The position numbers were made by a program, and so were the translations under genes. From Pseudomonas asiatica (GTDB taxonomy: Bacteria; Pseudomonadota; Gammaproteobacteria; Pseudomonadales; Pseudomonadaceae), in NCBI RefSeq assembly GCF_009932335.1, contig NZ_BLJF01000001.1, positions 868,001 to 932,000 of the forward strand: a stretch of 64,000 nucleotides of DNA. The letters run 5' to 3'. The notes under the pieces are model-generated. The model was not told where the DNA came from, ran no database searches, and was given only the letters and a program-made list of their open reading frames with translations. This document shows positions 46,839 to 54,625 of this stretch, one piece after another. The stretch's first letter is position 1, and every line of letters begins with the position of its first letter.

Positions 46839-48050
46839 TCAGACTCGCGCCGCGGTAACCGCAGCCGAGCCCCAGGTGGTGCGCCAGCGCTGTTTCACGC
46901 CGTGCAGGCCGAACCAGGCCAGCAAGCCCAGGCTGGCGAACAGCCACAGCCCCAGTTGGTAGTCACCGGTGTGCTGCTTGATGGTGCCAAGCCCGGCGGC
47001 CAGCAGGAAGCCTCCGATGCCGCCGGCCATGCCGATCAGCCCGGTCATCACGCCGATCTCCTGGCGGAAGCGTTGCGGCACAAGCTGGAACACCGCGCCA
47101 TTGCCGGCCCCCAGGCCGAGCATGGCGCTGACGAACAGGGCCAGTGCGGCGGCGGCGCTAGGCAGGTTGAAGCCGACTGCAGCGATGCCGATGGCCGCCA
47201 CGCTGTACATGCCCAGCAGGGTGCGGATGCCGCCGAAGCGGTCGGCCAGGGCGCCGCCGAGCGGGCGCATCAGGCTGCCGGCGAACACGCAGGCAGCGGT
47301 GTAGTAGCCGGCGGTGACCGGGCTCAGGCCATACTGGTCGCTGAAATAGCCGGGCAGGGCGCTGGCTAGGCCGATGAAGCCGCCGAAGGTGACGCTGTAG
47401 AAGAACATGAACCACCAGCTGTCACGGTCGCCCAGGGCCTTGAGGTAGTCGGCCATGGCTTTTGGCTTGGGCCGCTGCGGAGCATTGCGTGCCAGCAGGG
47501 CGAACACCAACAGGGCCAGCGACAGCGGGATCAGCGCGAAGCCGAACACGTTGTTCCAGCCAAAGCCCGCAGCCAGCGCCGGGGCCAGCAGGGCGGCGAA
47601 CACTGTGCCGGAGTTGCCGGCACCTGCAATGCCCATGGCTTTGCCTTGGTGCTGTGGCGGGTACCATTGCGAGGCCAGCGGCAGTGACACAGCGAACGAA
47701 GCGCCGGCAAAGCCGAGGAACACGCCCAGCAGCAGCGCTTGTTCATAGCTGCGCACGCCCAGGTGCCAGGCAGCGGCGAGGGCGACGATGACCACCACCT
47801 GGCCGATCAGCCCGGCGGTCTTGGGCGACAGGCGGTCGACCAGCACGCCCATGGCGAAGCGCAGGATCGCCCCGGCCAGGATCGGCGTGGCCACCATCAG
47901 GCCCCGTTGTTGTGCACTCAGCTGCAGATCGGCGGCAATCTGCACCGCCAATGGGCCAAGCAGGTACCAGACCATGAAGCTGAGGTCGAAGTACAGGAAC
48001 GCGGCGAACAGCGTGGGCACATGCCCGGATTTCCAGAAGCTGGTACTCAT
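46839..48050 (-). CDS. nasA: Nitrate transporter NasA (NarK/NNP family MFS)
   Basis: This 403-residue, 12-helix major-facilitator protein belongs to the nitrate/nitrite porter family. The nitrate signature GAGNSGTVFAALLAPALA lies in helix 5, and ALVVFA-type and second signature stretches follow in the C-terminal half (GAGNGAVFQLVP). It imports nitrate for assimilation. ATG 48050 has GAGG upstream. Its mRNA begins with an attenuating leader controlled by NasT, and the kinase and cobA genes follow on the same transcript. Confidence 0.94.
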   Translation of the reverse strand: MSTSFWKSGHVPTLFAAFLYFDLSFMVWYLLGPLAVQIAADLQLSAQQRGLMVATPILAGAILRFAMGVLVDRLSPKTAGLIGQVVVIVALAAAWHLGVRSYEQALLLGVFLGFAGASFAVSLPLASQWYPPQHQGKAMGIAGAGNSGTVFAALLAPALAAGFGWNNVFGFALIPLSLALLVFALLARNAPQRPKPKAMADYLKALGDRDSWWFMFFYSVTFGGFIGLASALPGYFSDQYGLSPVTAGYYTAACVFAGSLMRPLGGALADRFGGIRTLLGMYSVAAIGIAAVGFNLPSAAAALALFVSAMLGLGAGNGAVFQLVPQRFRQEIGVMTGLIGMAGGIGGFLLAAGLGTIKQHTGDYQLGLWLFASLGLLAWFGLHGVKQRWRTTWGSAAVTAARV

Positions 48051-48081
48051 CGAACACCTCACTCGGCAATGCAACGGAACG

Positions 48082-48133
48082 AAAAAGACGCCGCTACCCG
48101 CTCCACGTGCGTGGAGGGGAGAGCGACGTCTTT
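48082..48133 (-). terminator. Attenuator terminator in the nasA leader
   Basis: In the minus-strand RNA, AAAGACGUCGCU pairs with AGCGGCGUCUUU (one G-U pair), enclosing a second stem CUCCAC-GCAC-GUGGAG, and is followed by UUUUU. The structure ends 31 bp before the nasA start. Its 5' arm overlaps the second ANTAR hairpin, so the two cannot form together. Confidence 0.88.
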
Positions 48134-48169
48134 GTCGGGGATTAAGTGGGGCAACCGCCGTTGGCTACC
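48124..48169 (-). promoter_or_regulatory. ANTAR-target two-hairpin leader (NasT binding site)
   Basis: Two hairpins with six-base loops lie in the nasA leader RNA. P1 is GGUAGCC-AACGGC-GGUUGCC (plus-strand 48150-48169) and P2 is CGAC-AAAGAC-GUCG (48124-48137), with 12 nt between. Both loops have A at position 1 and G at position 4, the recognition pattern known for ANTAR antiterminator proteins. P2 uses the 5' arm of the terminator. The ANTAR protein NasT is encoded immediately upstream. Confidence 0.85.
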
Positions 48170-48183
48170 GGTGATATTTGTTC

Positions 48184-48200
48184 AGCAAGAGATGGGCCAA
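48184..48200 (-). promoter_or_regulatory. Sigma-54 promoter for nasA
   Basis: The minus strand reads TTGGCCCATCTCTTGCT, matching the RpoN pattern (TGGCACG-N4-TTGCW) with correct -24 GG / -12 GC spacing and two non-core mismatches. Transcription would start near 48173, only a few bases before hairpin P1. Nitrogen control by NtrC is expected, but no clear NtrC enhancer site was seen upstream. Confidence 0.75.
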
Positions 48201-48216
48201 CTCTGAGAAGTTGCAG

Positions 48217-48343
48217 TCCCCTTGTAGGAGCGGCCTTGTGTCGCGATGGGCTGCGCAGCAGCCCCAGGATCTAAGCTTCGCGGCAGAGATTACCGGGGCT
48301 GCTGTGCAGCCCATCGCGACACAAGGCCGCTCCTACAGGGGAC
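48217..48343. repeat. REP inverted pair upstream of the nasA promoter
   Basis: GTCCCCTTGTAGGAGCGGCC with TTGTGTCGCGATGGGC is mirrored by GCCCATCGCGACACAAGGCC and GCTCCTACAGGGGAC. It lies between the nasT stop and the sigma-54 promoter, where enhancer sites would normally be. Confidence 0.93.
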
Positions 48344-48359
48344 CGCTTGAAGCAGGTTG

Positions 48360-48935
48360 CTAGCCCAGCATCTCGTGCATGGCAATGATCTGCTCGGCCA
48401 CCTGGATCAGCTTCTGCTGCCGGCTCATGGCCTGGCGGCGCATCAGGGTGTAGGCCTGTTCTTCGTTGCAGTCCTTCATCTTCATCAGCAAACCCTTGGC
48501 CTGCTCGATGCGCTTGCGCTCGGCCAGTTGTTGGTCGCGCGCAAGCAGCTGCGCCTTCAGCGCCTGGTCGCTTTCGAAGCGGGCCATGGCCACGTCCAGG
48601 ATCGGTTGCAGCCGCGCGGCATGAATGCCTTCAACGATGTAGGCGCTGACCCCTGCCTGGATCGCCTGGCGCATCACCCCGGGGTCGTGCTCGTCGGTGA
48701 ACAGCACGATTGGCCGTGGCTGGTCACGGCTGACCAGGACCACCTGTTCCATCACATCGCGGTCCGGTGAGTCGGTATCGATAAGCACCACGTCCGGGCG
48801 CACCGTTTCAACGCAGGCGGGCAGGTCGATGGTCAGGCCTGGGGCTTCGATGACCTCGAAGCCGGCCTCGCTCAAGGCCGCCTTGAGGCGGCCGAGTTTG
48901 CTCTGGGTGTCGTCGATCAGCAGGATGCGCAACAT
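48360..48935 (-). CDS. nasT: Nitrate/nitrite-responsive ANTAR antiterminator NasT
   Basis: The 191-residue protein has an N-terminal receiver-like domain (LLIDDTQSKLGRL; VVLIDTDSPDRDVM) and a C-terminal ANTAR RNA-binding domain (RIEQAKGLLMKMKDCNEEQAYTLMRRQAM). In Azotobacter and pseudomonads NasT binds leader hairpins of nitrate-assimilation mRNAs and prevents termination, and is held inactive by NasS without nitrate. The gene starts 12 bp after nasS and is followed by the nasA leader carrying matching hairpins. Confidence 0.95.
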   Translation of the reverse strand: MLRILLIDDTQSKLGRLKAALSEAGFEVIEAPGLTIDLPACVETVRPDVVLIDTDSPDRDVMEQVVLVSRDQPRPIVLFTDEHDPGVMRQAIQAGVSAYIVEGIHAARLQPILDVAMARFESDQALKAQLLARDQQLAERKRIEQAKGLLMKMKDCNEEQAYTLMRRQAMSRQQKLIQVAEQIIAMHEMLG

Positions 48936-48947
48936 GAATGGTCCCCC

Positions 48948-50162
48948 TCACGCGCCGACACGGGCATCGGGCAGGTCGCCCAGCGCATGCAGGCTGAAGC
49001 TGCGGGCATAGCCGTAGGGGTCGCTGCCGTCCCAGCGGCTGCCATCTATCAGCAGGCTGCTGCGCATCGGCTGCTCGGGGCAGGCCACGCCGAGGCTTTG
49101 TGCCGCCTCGCCATACAGTGCCAGTTGCTGGACCTGGCGCGCCACGCCGAGGTAGTCGGGGTCATCGCGCAGCAAGCCCCAGCGGCGGAACTGGGTCATG
49201 AACCACATGCCGTCGGACAGGTACGGCAGGTTGGCCCGGCCGTGATCGTGCAGGCGCAGGGCGTGCGGATCTTGCCAGTGATTACCCAGGCCATCGTGGT
49301 AGCTGCCGAGCAGTCGCGGCTCGATACTTGCCAGCGGAGTGTCCACGTAGGCGCTGCTGCTGAGCAGTTGCGCAGTGCTGCGGCGGTTTTCCGGACTTTG
49401 CTCGATGAAGCGGCTGGCGGCGAGTACCGCCTTGATCAGCGCGCGGGCGCTGTTGGGGTATTGCTCAGCAAAGGCGCGGGCGCAGGCCAGGACTTTTTCC
49501 GGGTGGTCCGGCCAGATCGACTGGCTGGTGGCCAGGGTGAAGCCCTGGCCCGTGGCCACTGCGTCGGCAGCCCAGGGTTCGCCCACGCAGAAACCGTCGA
49601 TGCGCCCGGCCTGAATATGCGCAGCCATTTGCGCCGGTGGTACCACCACGCTGTCGACGTCGCGCAATGGGTGGATGCCCTGGCTGGCCAGCCAGTAATA
49701 CAGCCACATGGCGTGGGTACCGGTGGGGAAGGTCTGGGCGAAGGTGAGGCGTGCGCCATGCTGGTGCACCAGGCGCGCCAGTGCTTCAGGGTTGGTCACG
49801 CCTTTGCGCTGCAGGGCCGGGGACAGGTTTATGGCCTGGGCGTTCTGGTTCAGCCCCATGAGCACGGCCATGGCGCTGGCCGGTACACCGCCGATGCCCA
49901 GGTGCACGGCGTACACCAGGCCATACAGGCAGTGCGCCGCATCCAGTTCGCCGCTGACCAGCTTGTCGCGCAGCCCGGCCCAGGAGCCCTGGCGCTTGAG
50001 GTTGAGGGTAAGGCCGTGCTGCTGGGCGAAGCCTTGGGTGGCGGCGACTACCACCGAGGCGCAGTCGGTCAGGGCCATGTAGCCGATGTTCAGGCTGGGC
50101 TTTTCCGGCGCGTCGCTGCCGTTGACCCAGGCCAGGGGCGTTGCTCGGGGTGCAGTGTTCAC
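48948..50162 (-). CDS. nasS: Nitrate-sensing protein NasS
   Basis: This 404-residue protein is related to the periplasmic nitrate-binding protein NrtA but has no signal peptide, as expected for the cytoplasmic sensor NasS, which sequesters NasT until nitrate or nitrite binds. Family stretches are LNIGYMALTDCASVVVAATQ, LKRQGSWAGLRDKLVSGELD and GRIDGFCVGEPWAADAV. The start is GTG 50162, preceded by GAGGAA at a short spacing; longer in-frame readings run into the REP region. It is first in nasST. Confidence 0.92.
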   Translation of the reverse strand: MNTAPRATPLAWVNGSDAPEKPSLNIGYMALTDCASVVVAATQGFAQQHGLTLNLKRQGSWAGLRDKLVSGELDAAHCLYGLVYAVHLGIGGVPASAMAVLMGLNQNAQAINLSPALQRKGVTNPEALARLVHQHGARLTFAQTFPTGTHAMWLYYWLASQGIHPLRDVDSVVVPPAQMAAHIQAGRIDGFCVGEPWAADAVATGQGFTLATSQSIWPDHPEKVLACARAFAEQYPNSARALIKAVLAASRFIEQSPENRRSTAQLLSSSAYVDTPLASIEPRLLGSYHDGLGNHWQDPHALRLHDHGRANLPYLSDGMWFMTQFRRWGLLRDDPDYLGVARQVQQLALYGEAAQSLGVACPEQPMRSSLLIDGSRWDGSDPYGYARSFSLHALGDLPDARVGA

Positions 50163-50271
50163 AAGGTTCCTCGCCCGTACCGATAAGGCTGTGGGCTTTT
50201 CCGGTGCAACCGATGTGCCATCTGGCAGCATCCCTGTGGGGCAACTGCCCTGTGCCGCCTGCATTGGCCTC

Positions 50272-50357
50272 ATCGCCGGCAGCCAGCTCCCACAGATACA
50301 GCACAGGTTTCAGCCCTTGTGTTGTACCTGTGGGAGCTGGCTTGCTGGCGATGGGCT
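50272..50357. repeat. REP inverted pair between nasS and pyrD
   Basis: ATCGCCGGCAGCCAGCTCCC ACAG at the left is mirrored by CTGTGGGAGCTGGCTTGCTG GCGAT at the right. It is of the GCAAGCCAGCTCCCACAGG family and, unusually, lies between two divergent genes. Confidence 0.9.
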
Positions 50358-50402
50358 GCGCAGCAGCCCCACGATTTGCTGTCATGCCGGCCCCACGCTG
50401 GC

Positions 50403-50408
50403 TATAAT
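50403..50408 (+). promoter_or_regulatory. -10 box of the pyrD promoter
   Basis: A perfect TATAAT lies 34 bp before the pyrD ATG, giving a short leader. No good -35 is present at 17 bp (TGTCAT at best). Confidence 0.6.
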
Positions 50409-50441
50409 CGCCCCCTCATTCACCCCGAGCCTTGCCCGCCC

Positions 50442-51467
50442 ATGTATACCCTGGCCCGCCAGCTGCTGTTCAAGCTTTCCCCGGAAACCTCCCACGACCT
50501 GTCCCTGGACCTGATCGGCGCCGGTGGCCGTCTCGGCCTCAACGGCATGCTGTGCAAGCAGCCGGCGGCTTTGCCGGTTACGGTCATGGGCTTGAACTTC
50601 GCCAACCCGGTGGGCCTGGCGGCCGGCCTGGACAAGAACGGTGCGGCCATCGACGGTTTCGCCCAGCTGGGCTTCGGCTTCGTCGAAATCGGCACCGTCA
50701 CCCCGCGACCGCAGCCGGGCAACCCCAAGCCGCGGCTGTTCCGCCTGCCAGAGGCAACGGCCATCATCAACCGCATGGGCTTCAACAACCTGGGCGTTGA
50801 TCACCTGCTCGGCCGGGTACGGGCTGCGCGTTACAACGGTGTGTTGGGCATCAACATCGGCAAGAATTTCGACACCCCGGTGGAGCGTGCCGTCGATGAC
50901 TACCTGATCTGCCTGGACAAGGTGTACACCGAGGCCAGTTACATCACGGTCAACGTCAGTTCGCCCAACACCCCGGGCCTGCGCAGCCTGCAGTTCGGCG
51001 ATTCGCTCAAGCAACTGCTCGATGCCCTGGCCGTGCGCCGCGAGCAACTGGCCGGCACGCATGGCAAGCGCGTACCTCTGGCAATCAAGATTGCCCCGGA
51101 CATGAGCGACGAAGAAACCGCCCTGGTGGCCGCGGCGCTGATCGAGTCGGGCATGGATGCGGTGATCGCCACCAATACCACGCTGGGCCGTGAAGGTGTC
51201 GAAGGCCTGCCGTACGGTGGCGAGGCGGGTGGCCTGTCGGGTGCGCCGGTGCTGGAAAAGAGCACCCATATCGTCAAGGTGTTGGCGGGTGAGCTGGGCG
51301 GCAAGCTGCCGATCATTGCCGCTGGCGGCATTACCGAAGGCCGCCATGCCGCCGAGAAGATCGCTGCCGGGGCGAGCCTGGTGCAGATCTACTCCGGCTT
51401 CATCTATAAAGGGCCGGCGCTGATTCGCGAGGCGGTGGACGCTATCGCGGCAATGCCACGGGTTTGA
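50442..51467 (+). CDS. pyrD: Dihydroorotate dehydrogenase, class 2 (quinone-dependent)
   Basis: This 341-residue membrane-associated flavoprotein oxidises dihydroorotate to orotate with quinone in pyrimidine synthesis. The N-terminal helix ([20 protein letters not shown]) binds membrane and quinone. FMN contacts include [18 protein letters not shown] and IAAGGI. The catalytic base is the Ser in [12 protein letters not shown], as in class 2. ATG 50442 gives the expected class 2 length. Confidence 0.97.
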   Translation: MYTLARQLLFKLSPETSHDLSLDLIGAGGRLGLNGMLCKQPAALPVTVMGLNFANPVGLAAGLDKNGAAIDGFAQLGFGFVEIGTVTPRPQPGNPKPRLFRLPEATAIINRMGFNNLGVDHLLGRVRAARYNGVLGINIGKNFDTPVERAVDDYLICLDKVYTEASYITVNVSSPNTPGLRSLQFGDSLKQLLDALAVRREQLAGTHGKRVPLAIKIAPDMSDEETALVAAALIESGMDAVIATNTTLGREGVEGLPYGGEAGGLSGAPVLEKSTHIVKVLAGELGGKLPIIAAGGITEGRHAAEKIAAGASLVQIYSGFIYKGPALIREAVDAIAAMPRV

Positions 51468-51475
51468 TCGGCAAT

Positions 51476-51500
51476 AAAAAAGGGCCCCATCAAGGGGCCC
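51476..51500 (-). terminator. Rho-independent terminator for rmf (shared gap with pyrD)
   Basis: On the minus strand GGGCCCC-TTGAT-GGGGCCC is followed by TTTTTTATT, a strong terminator for rmf. On the plus strand the hairpin lacks a U-run, so it is weaker for pyrD. Confidence 0.88.
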
Positions 51501-51561
51501 CTGGGCCTTCGCCCGCCGCCCGGATAGGGCGTGCATGGTGAATCGAATTCAGTGTCCTCGT

Positions 51562-51777
51562 TCAGCCAACGGCGTGATTTTCGTTGAGTCTATGGATGCC
51601 AGCGGTGCCAGTCATTCCGTCCCAGTTATCACCGCGACCTTCACGCCAGCCGTTGATCCAGGCTTGGCGAACAGAAGGAAGATTGAAGGGGCAAAGTTCG
51701 CGGGATTTGCCGGTGACCCCGTATTGGTAGCCACGTGAATATGCTCTTTCCAACGGATCACGCTTAAGTCTTCTCAT
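51562..51777 (-). CDS. rmf: Ribosome modulation factor
   Basis: This 71-residue basic protein dimerises 70S ribosomes into inactive 100S particles in stationary phase. The sequence RDPLERAYSRGYQYGVTGKS, LCPFNLPSVRQAW and INGWREGR is the RMF family pattern. Pseudomonad RMF is longer at the C-terminus than the 55-residue E. coli protein, as here. The gene is alone, with its own terminator and a long structured leader. Confidence 0.95.
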   Translation of the reverse strand: MRRLKRDPLERAYSRGYQYGVTGKSRELCPFNLPSVRQAWINGWREGRGDNWDGMTGTAGIHRLNENHAVG

Positions 51778-51814
51778 AGGGTGTTGCCCTCACTTGTTGA
51801 CTGTAATGTCCCGT

Positions 51815-51905
51815 CGGCCTCTCCGAGGCCGGGCAGAGTCTTTCTGCCGGTGTGCGCTCGCTGCCGGCGTGGCGAGCTGAAAGTGCCACCTCGTTGCGAA
51901 GTGGC
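51815..51905 (-). ncRNA. Structured 5' leader of rmf (rmf RNA motif candidate)
   Basis: Upstream of rmf the minus-strand RNA can form four stems: 51885-51905 (GCCAC/GTGGC), 51856-51877 (GCTCGC/GCGAGC), 51829-51850 (CCGGGCAGA/TCTGCCGG, one bulge) and 51815-51831 (CGGCCTC/GAGGCCG). The last two overlap by three bases and could alternate. From memory, a conserved Pseudomonas 'rmf RNA' was described in this position by comparative genomics. It is probably a growth-phase or stress-responsive leader. Confidence 0.7.
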
Positions 51906-52248
51906 CTGAGACCAGTTCTATCGAATGCGAGTCACGGTGTGAATGATCGATTTGTCATAAGCACGTAACCTTTCCAAGGGTGAGGGGATAAGTAAATAAA
52001 TGCGACTCAACCTTGTTTAGCGTTGAGCCCGCTATGATCAGGGTTTGCCGATCATTGACGTCATTTCGCCAGCGTTGCTTGCGGATGACAGAAATAATTT
52101 GAAATGCGACGAAGGGTCACATCGGCCCTGGTATCGCCAGAATTTTTCATACTGCCTGATGATCTAAGCTGTCTTTGCCACTGGGCCAAGCACAGATCGG
52201 TCAGGCGGCCCGGCCTTTCATCGCACGCTCGCGTGTCGGGAAGGGCCA
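51906..52248. other. Intergenic region between rmf and rlmL leaders without recognised gene
   Basis: No convincing coding sequence is present: the short open frames here have no ribosome binding site or family resemblance. The stretch 51950-52110 is AT-richer than its surroundings and should hold the divergent rmf and rlmL promoters. I could not fix -35/-10 boxes. Confidence 0.5.
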
Positions 52249-52305
52249 CCCGCACGCCTGCTGGAAAGGTGTGCGGGCAAACATCGCGGGGCGATGCGTC
52301 GCCCC
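52249..52305 (+). other. Two stem-loops in the rlmL leader
   Basis: CCCGCACGCC (52249-52258) pairs with GGTGTGCGGG (52268-52277), one G-U or mismatch. GGGGCGA-TGCG-TCGCCCC (52288-52305) is a perfect 7-bp hairpin. Neither is followed by a U-run. They lie 34-90 bases before the rlmL start and could form a regulatory 5' UTR. Confidence 0.45.
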
Positions 52306-52338
52306 GTCAGTCAAATAGCCCAAGGCGCTGGATTACTC

Positions 52339-54531
52339 ATGTCGGACCGTTTCGAACTTTACCTCACTTGCCCTAAAGGCCTGGAAGGCCTGCTTGCCGA
52401 AGAGGCGCGGGGCCTCGGCCTGGATGACGTGCGCGAGCACACCTCGGCCATTCGCGGCGCCGCCGACATGGAAACCGCCTACCGTCTGTGCCTTTGGTCA
52501 CGCCTGGCCAACCGGGTGCTGCTGGTACTCAAGCGCTTCTCCATGAAGAACGCCGACGACCTCTACGACGGCGTGCACGCGGTCGACTGGGCCGATCACC
52601 TGACAGCCGACGGCACCCTGGCGGTTGAGTTCAGCGGCCATGGCTCGGGCATCGACAACACCCACTTCGGTGCGTTGAAGGTCAAGGACGCGATCGTCGA
52701 CAAGCTGCGCAACCGTGAAGGCCTGCGCCCGTCGGTGGAAAAGATCGACCCTGATGTGCGCGTGCACCTGCGCCTGGACCGTGGCGAAGCCATTCTCTCG
52801 CTCGACCTTTCCGGGCACAGCCTGCACCAGCGTGGCTACCGCCTGCAGCAAGGCGCCGCGCCGCTGAAGGAAAACCTGGCGGCGGCGGTACTCATCCGCG
52901 CCGGCTGGCCGCGCATTGCCGCCGAAGGTGGCGCGCTGGCCGACCCGATGTGCGGTGTGGGTACCTTCCTGGTCGAAGCGGCGATGATCGCCGCCGATAT
53001 CGCGCCCAACCTCAAGCGTGAGCGCTGGGGCTTCAGTGCCTGGCTCGGCCACGTACCGGCATTGTGGCGCAAGGTGCATGACGAGGCGCAGGCGCGGGCA
53101 CAGGCCGGTCTGGCCAAGCCACCACTGTGGATCCGTGGCTACGAGGCCGACCCGCGGTTGATCCAGCCAGGCCGCAACAACGTCGAGCGTGCCGGCCTGG
53201 GCGACTGGGTGAAGATCTACCAGGGCGAGGTCAGTACCTTCGAGCCGCGCCCTGACCAGAACCAGAAAGGCCTTGTCATCAGCAACCCGCCCTATGGCGA
53301 GCGCCTGGGTGACGAAGCCAGCCTGCTGTACCTCTACCAGAACCTCGGCGAGCGTCTGCGCCAGGCCTGCATGGGCTGGGAGGCGGCGGTGTTCACCGGC
53401 GCGCCGCAGCTGGGCAAGCGCATGGGTATTCGCAGCCACAAGCAGTACGCGTTCTGGAACGGCGCCTTGCCGTGCAAGCTGCTGCTGTTCAAGGTGCAGC
53501 CCGACCAGTTCGTTACCGGCGAGCGCCGCGAGGCGCAGCCTGAAGGCGCGGAAACCCGCCAGCAGGCAGCACCGGCCAGCGAGCCGGCGCGCCTGTCGGA
53601 AGGGGCGCAGATGTTCGCCAACCGCCTGCAGAAAAACCTCAAGCAACTGGGCAAGTGGGCCCGCCGCGAGCAGGTCGATTGCTACCGCCTGTACGACGCC
53701 GACATGCCCGAATATGCCCTGGCGGTCGACCTGTACCAGGACTGGGTGCACGTGCAGGAATACGCCGCGCCACGTTCGGTCGACCCGGACAAGGCCCAGG
53801 CACGCCTGCTTGACGCGCTGGCAGCCATCCCGCAGGCCCTGGGCATTTCGCCGCAGCGTGTGGTGCTCAAGCGTCGCGAGCGGCAGAGCGGCACGCGCCA
53901 GTACGAGCGCCAGGCGACCGAAGGCCGCTTCCAGGAAGTTAACGAAGGTGGCGTAAAGCTGCTGGTCAACCTCACCGACTACCTCGACACGGGCCTGTTC
54001 CTGGACCATCGCCCGATGCGCATGCGCATCCAGCGCGAAGCAGCCGGCAAACGCTTCCTCAACCTGTTCTGCTACACCGCCACGGCCACCGTGCACGCGG
54101 CCAAGGGCGGCGCGCGCAGCACCACCAGCGTCGACCTGTCGAAAACCTACCTGGACTGGGCGCGACGCAACCTGGCGCTCAATGGCTTCTCCGAGCGCAA
54201 CCGCCTGGAGCAGGGCGATGTGATGGCCTGGCTGGAAGGCAACCGCGACAGCTATGACCTGATCTTCATCGACCCGCCGACCTTCTCCAACTCCAAGCGC
54301 ATGGAAGGCGTGTTCGATGTGCAGCGTGACCACGTGCAACTGCTGGACCTGGCCATGGCCCGCCTGGCGCCGGGTGGCGTGCTGTATTTCTCCAACAACT
54401 TCCGCAAGTTCCAGTTGGACGAGCACCTGATGGCGCGTTATGCGGTGGAAGAGATCACGGCCCAGACCCTGGACCCGGACTTCGCGCGCAATAACCGTAT
54501 CCATCGTGCCTGGCGTCTGCAGCTTCGTTGA
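52339..54531 (+). CDS. rlmL: 23S rRNA m2G2445/m7G2069 methyltransferase RlmL (RlmKL)
   Basis: This 730-residue fusion has an N-terminal THUMP domain, a central RlmL domain making m2G2445 (DPMCGVGTF from residue 202 and catalytic NPPYGERLG from 316) and a C-terminal RlmK domain making m7G2069 (IDPPTFSNSKR near 645). SAM is the methyl donor. The start is ATG 52339, matching the conserved SDRFELYLTCPKGLE opening. Both modified bases lie in domain V of 23S rRNA. It diverges from rmf. Confidence 0.96.
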   Translation: MSDRFELYLTCPKGLEGLLAEEARGLGLDDVREHTSAIRGAADMETAYRLCLWSRLANRVLLVLKRFSMKNADDLYDGVHAVDWADHLTADGTLAVEFSGHGSGIDNTHFGALKVKDAIVDKLRNREGLRPSVEKIDPDVRVHLRLDRGEAILSLDLSGHSLHQRGYRLQQGAAPLKENLAAAVLIRAGWPRIAAEGGALADPMCGVGTFLVEAAMIAADIAPNLKRERWGFSAWLGHVPALWRKVHDEAQARAQAGLAKPPLWIRGYEADPRLIQPGRNNVERAGLGDWVKIYQGEVSTFEPRPDQNQKGLVISNPPYGERLGDEASLLYLYQNLGERLRQACMGWEAAVFTGAPQLGKRMGIRSHKQYAFWNGALPCKLLLFKVQPDQFVTGERREAQPEGAETRQQAAPASEPARLSEGAQMFANRLQKNLKQLGKWARREQVDCYRLYDADMPEYALAVDLYQDWVHVQEYAAPRSVDPDKAQARLLDALAAIPQALGISPQRVVLKRRERQSGTRQYERQATEGRFQEVNEGGVKLLVNLTDYLDTGLFLDHRPMRMRIQREAAGKRFLNLFCYTATATVHAAKGGARSTTSVDLSKTYLDWARRNLALNGFSERNRLEQGDVMAWLEGNRDSYDLIFIDPPTFSNSKRMEGVFDVQRDHVQLLDLAMARLAPGGVLYFSNNFRKFQLDEHLMARYAVEEITAQTLDPDFARNNRIHRAWRLQLR

Positions 54532-54625
54532 GGCGACGAGGTACATTGCGCGGCTAATGGCCAATAGCTATAACTGAGGGCAGGGCAAGATAATCCGCAG
54601 GACGCTGACGTGACGAGATGGGTGT

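Noticed and set aside
52061..52376. Short open frames in the rmf-rlmL gap
   Set aside because: No ribosome binding site, no family resemblance, and the plus frame runs through the rlmL start out of frame; the sequence is better explained as leader RNA.
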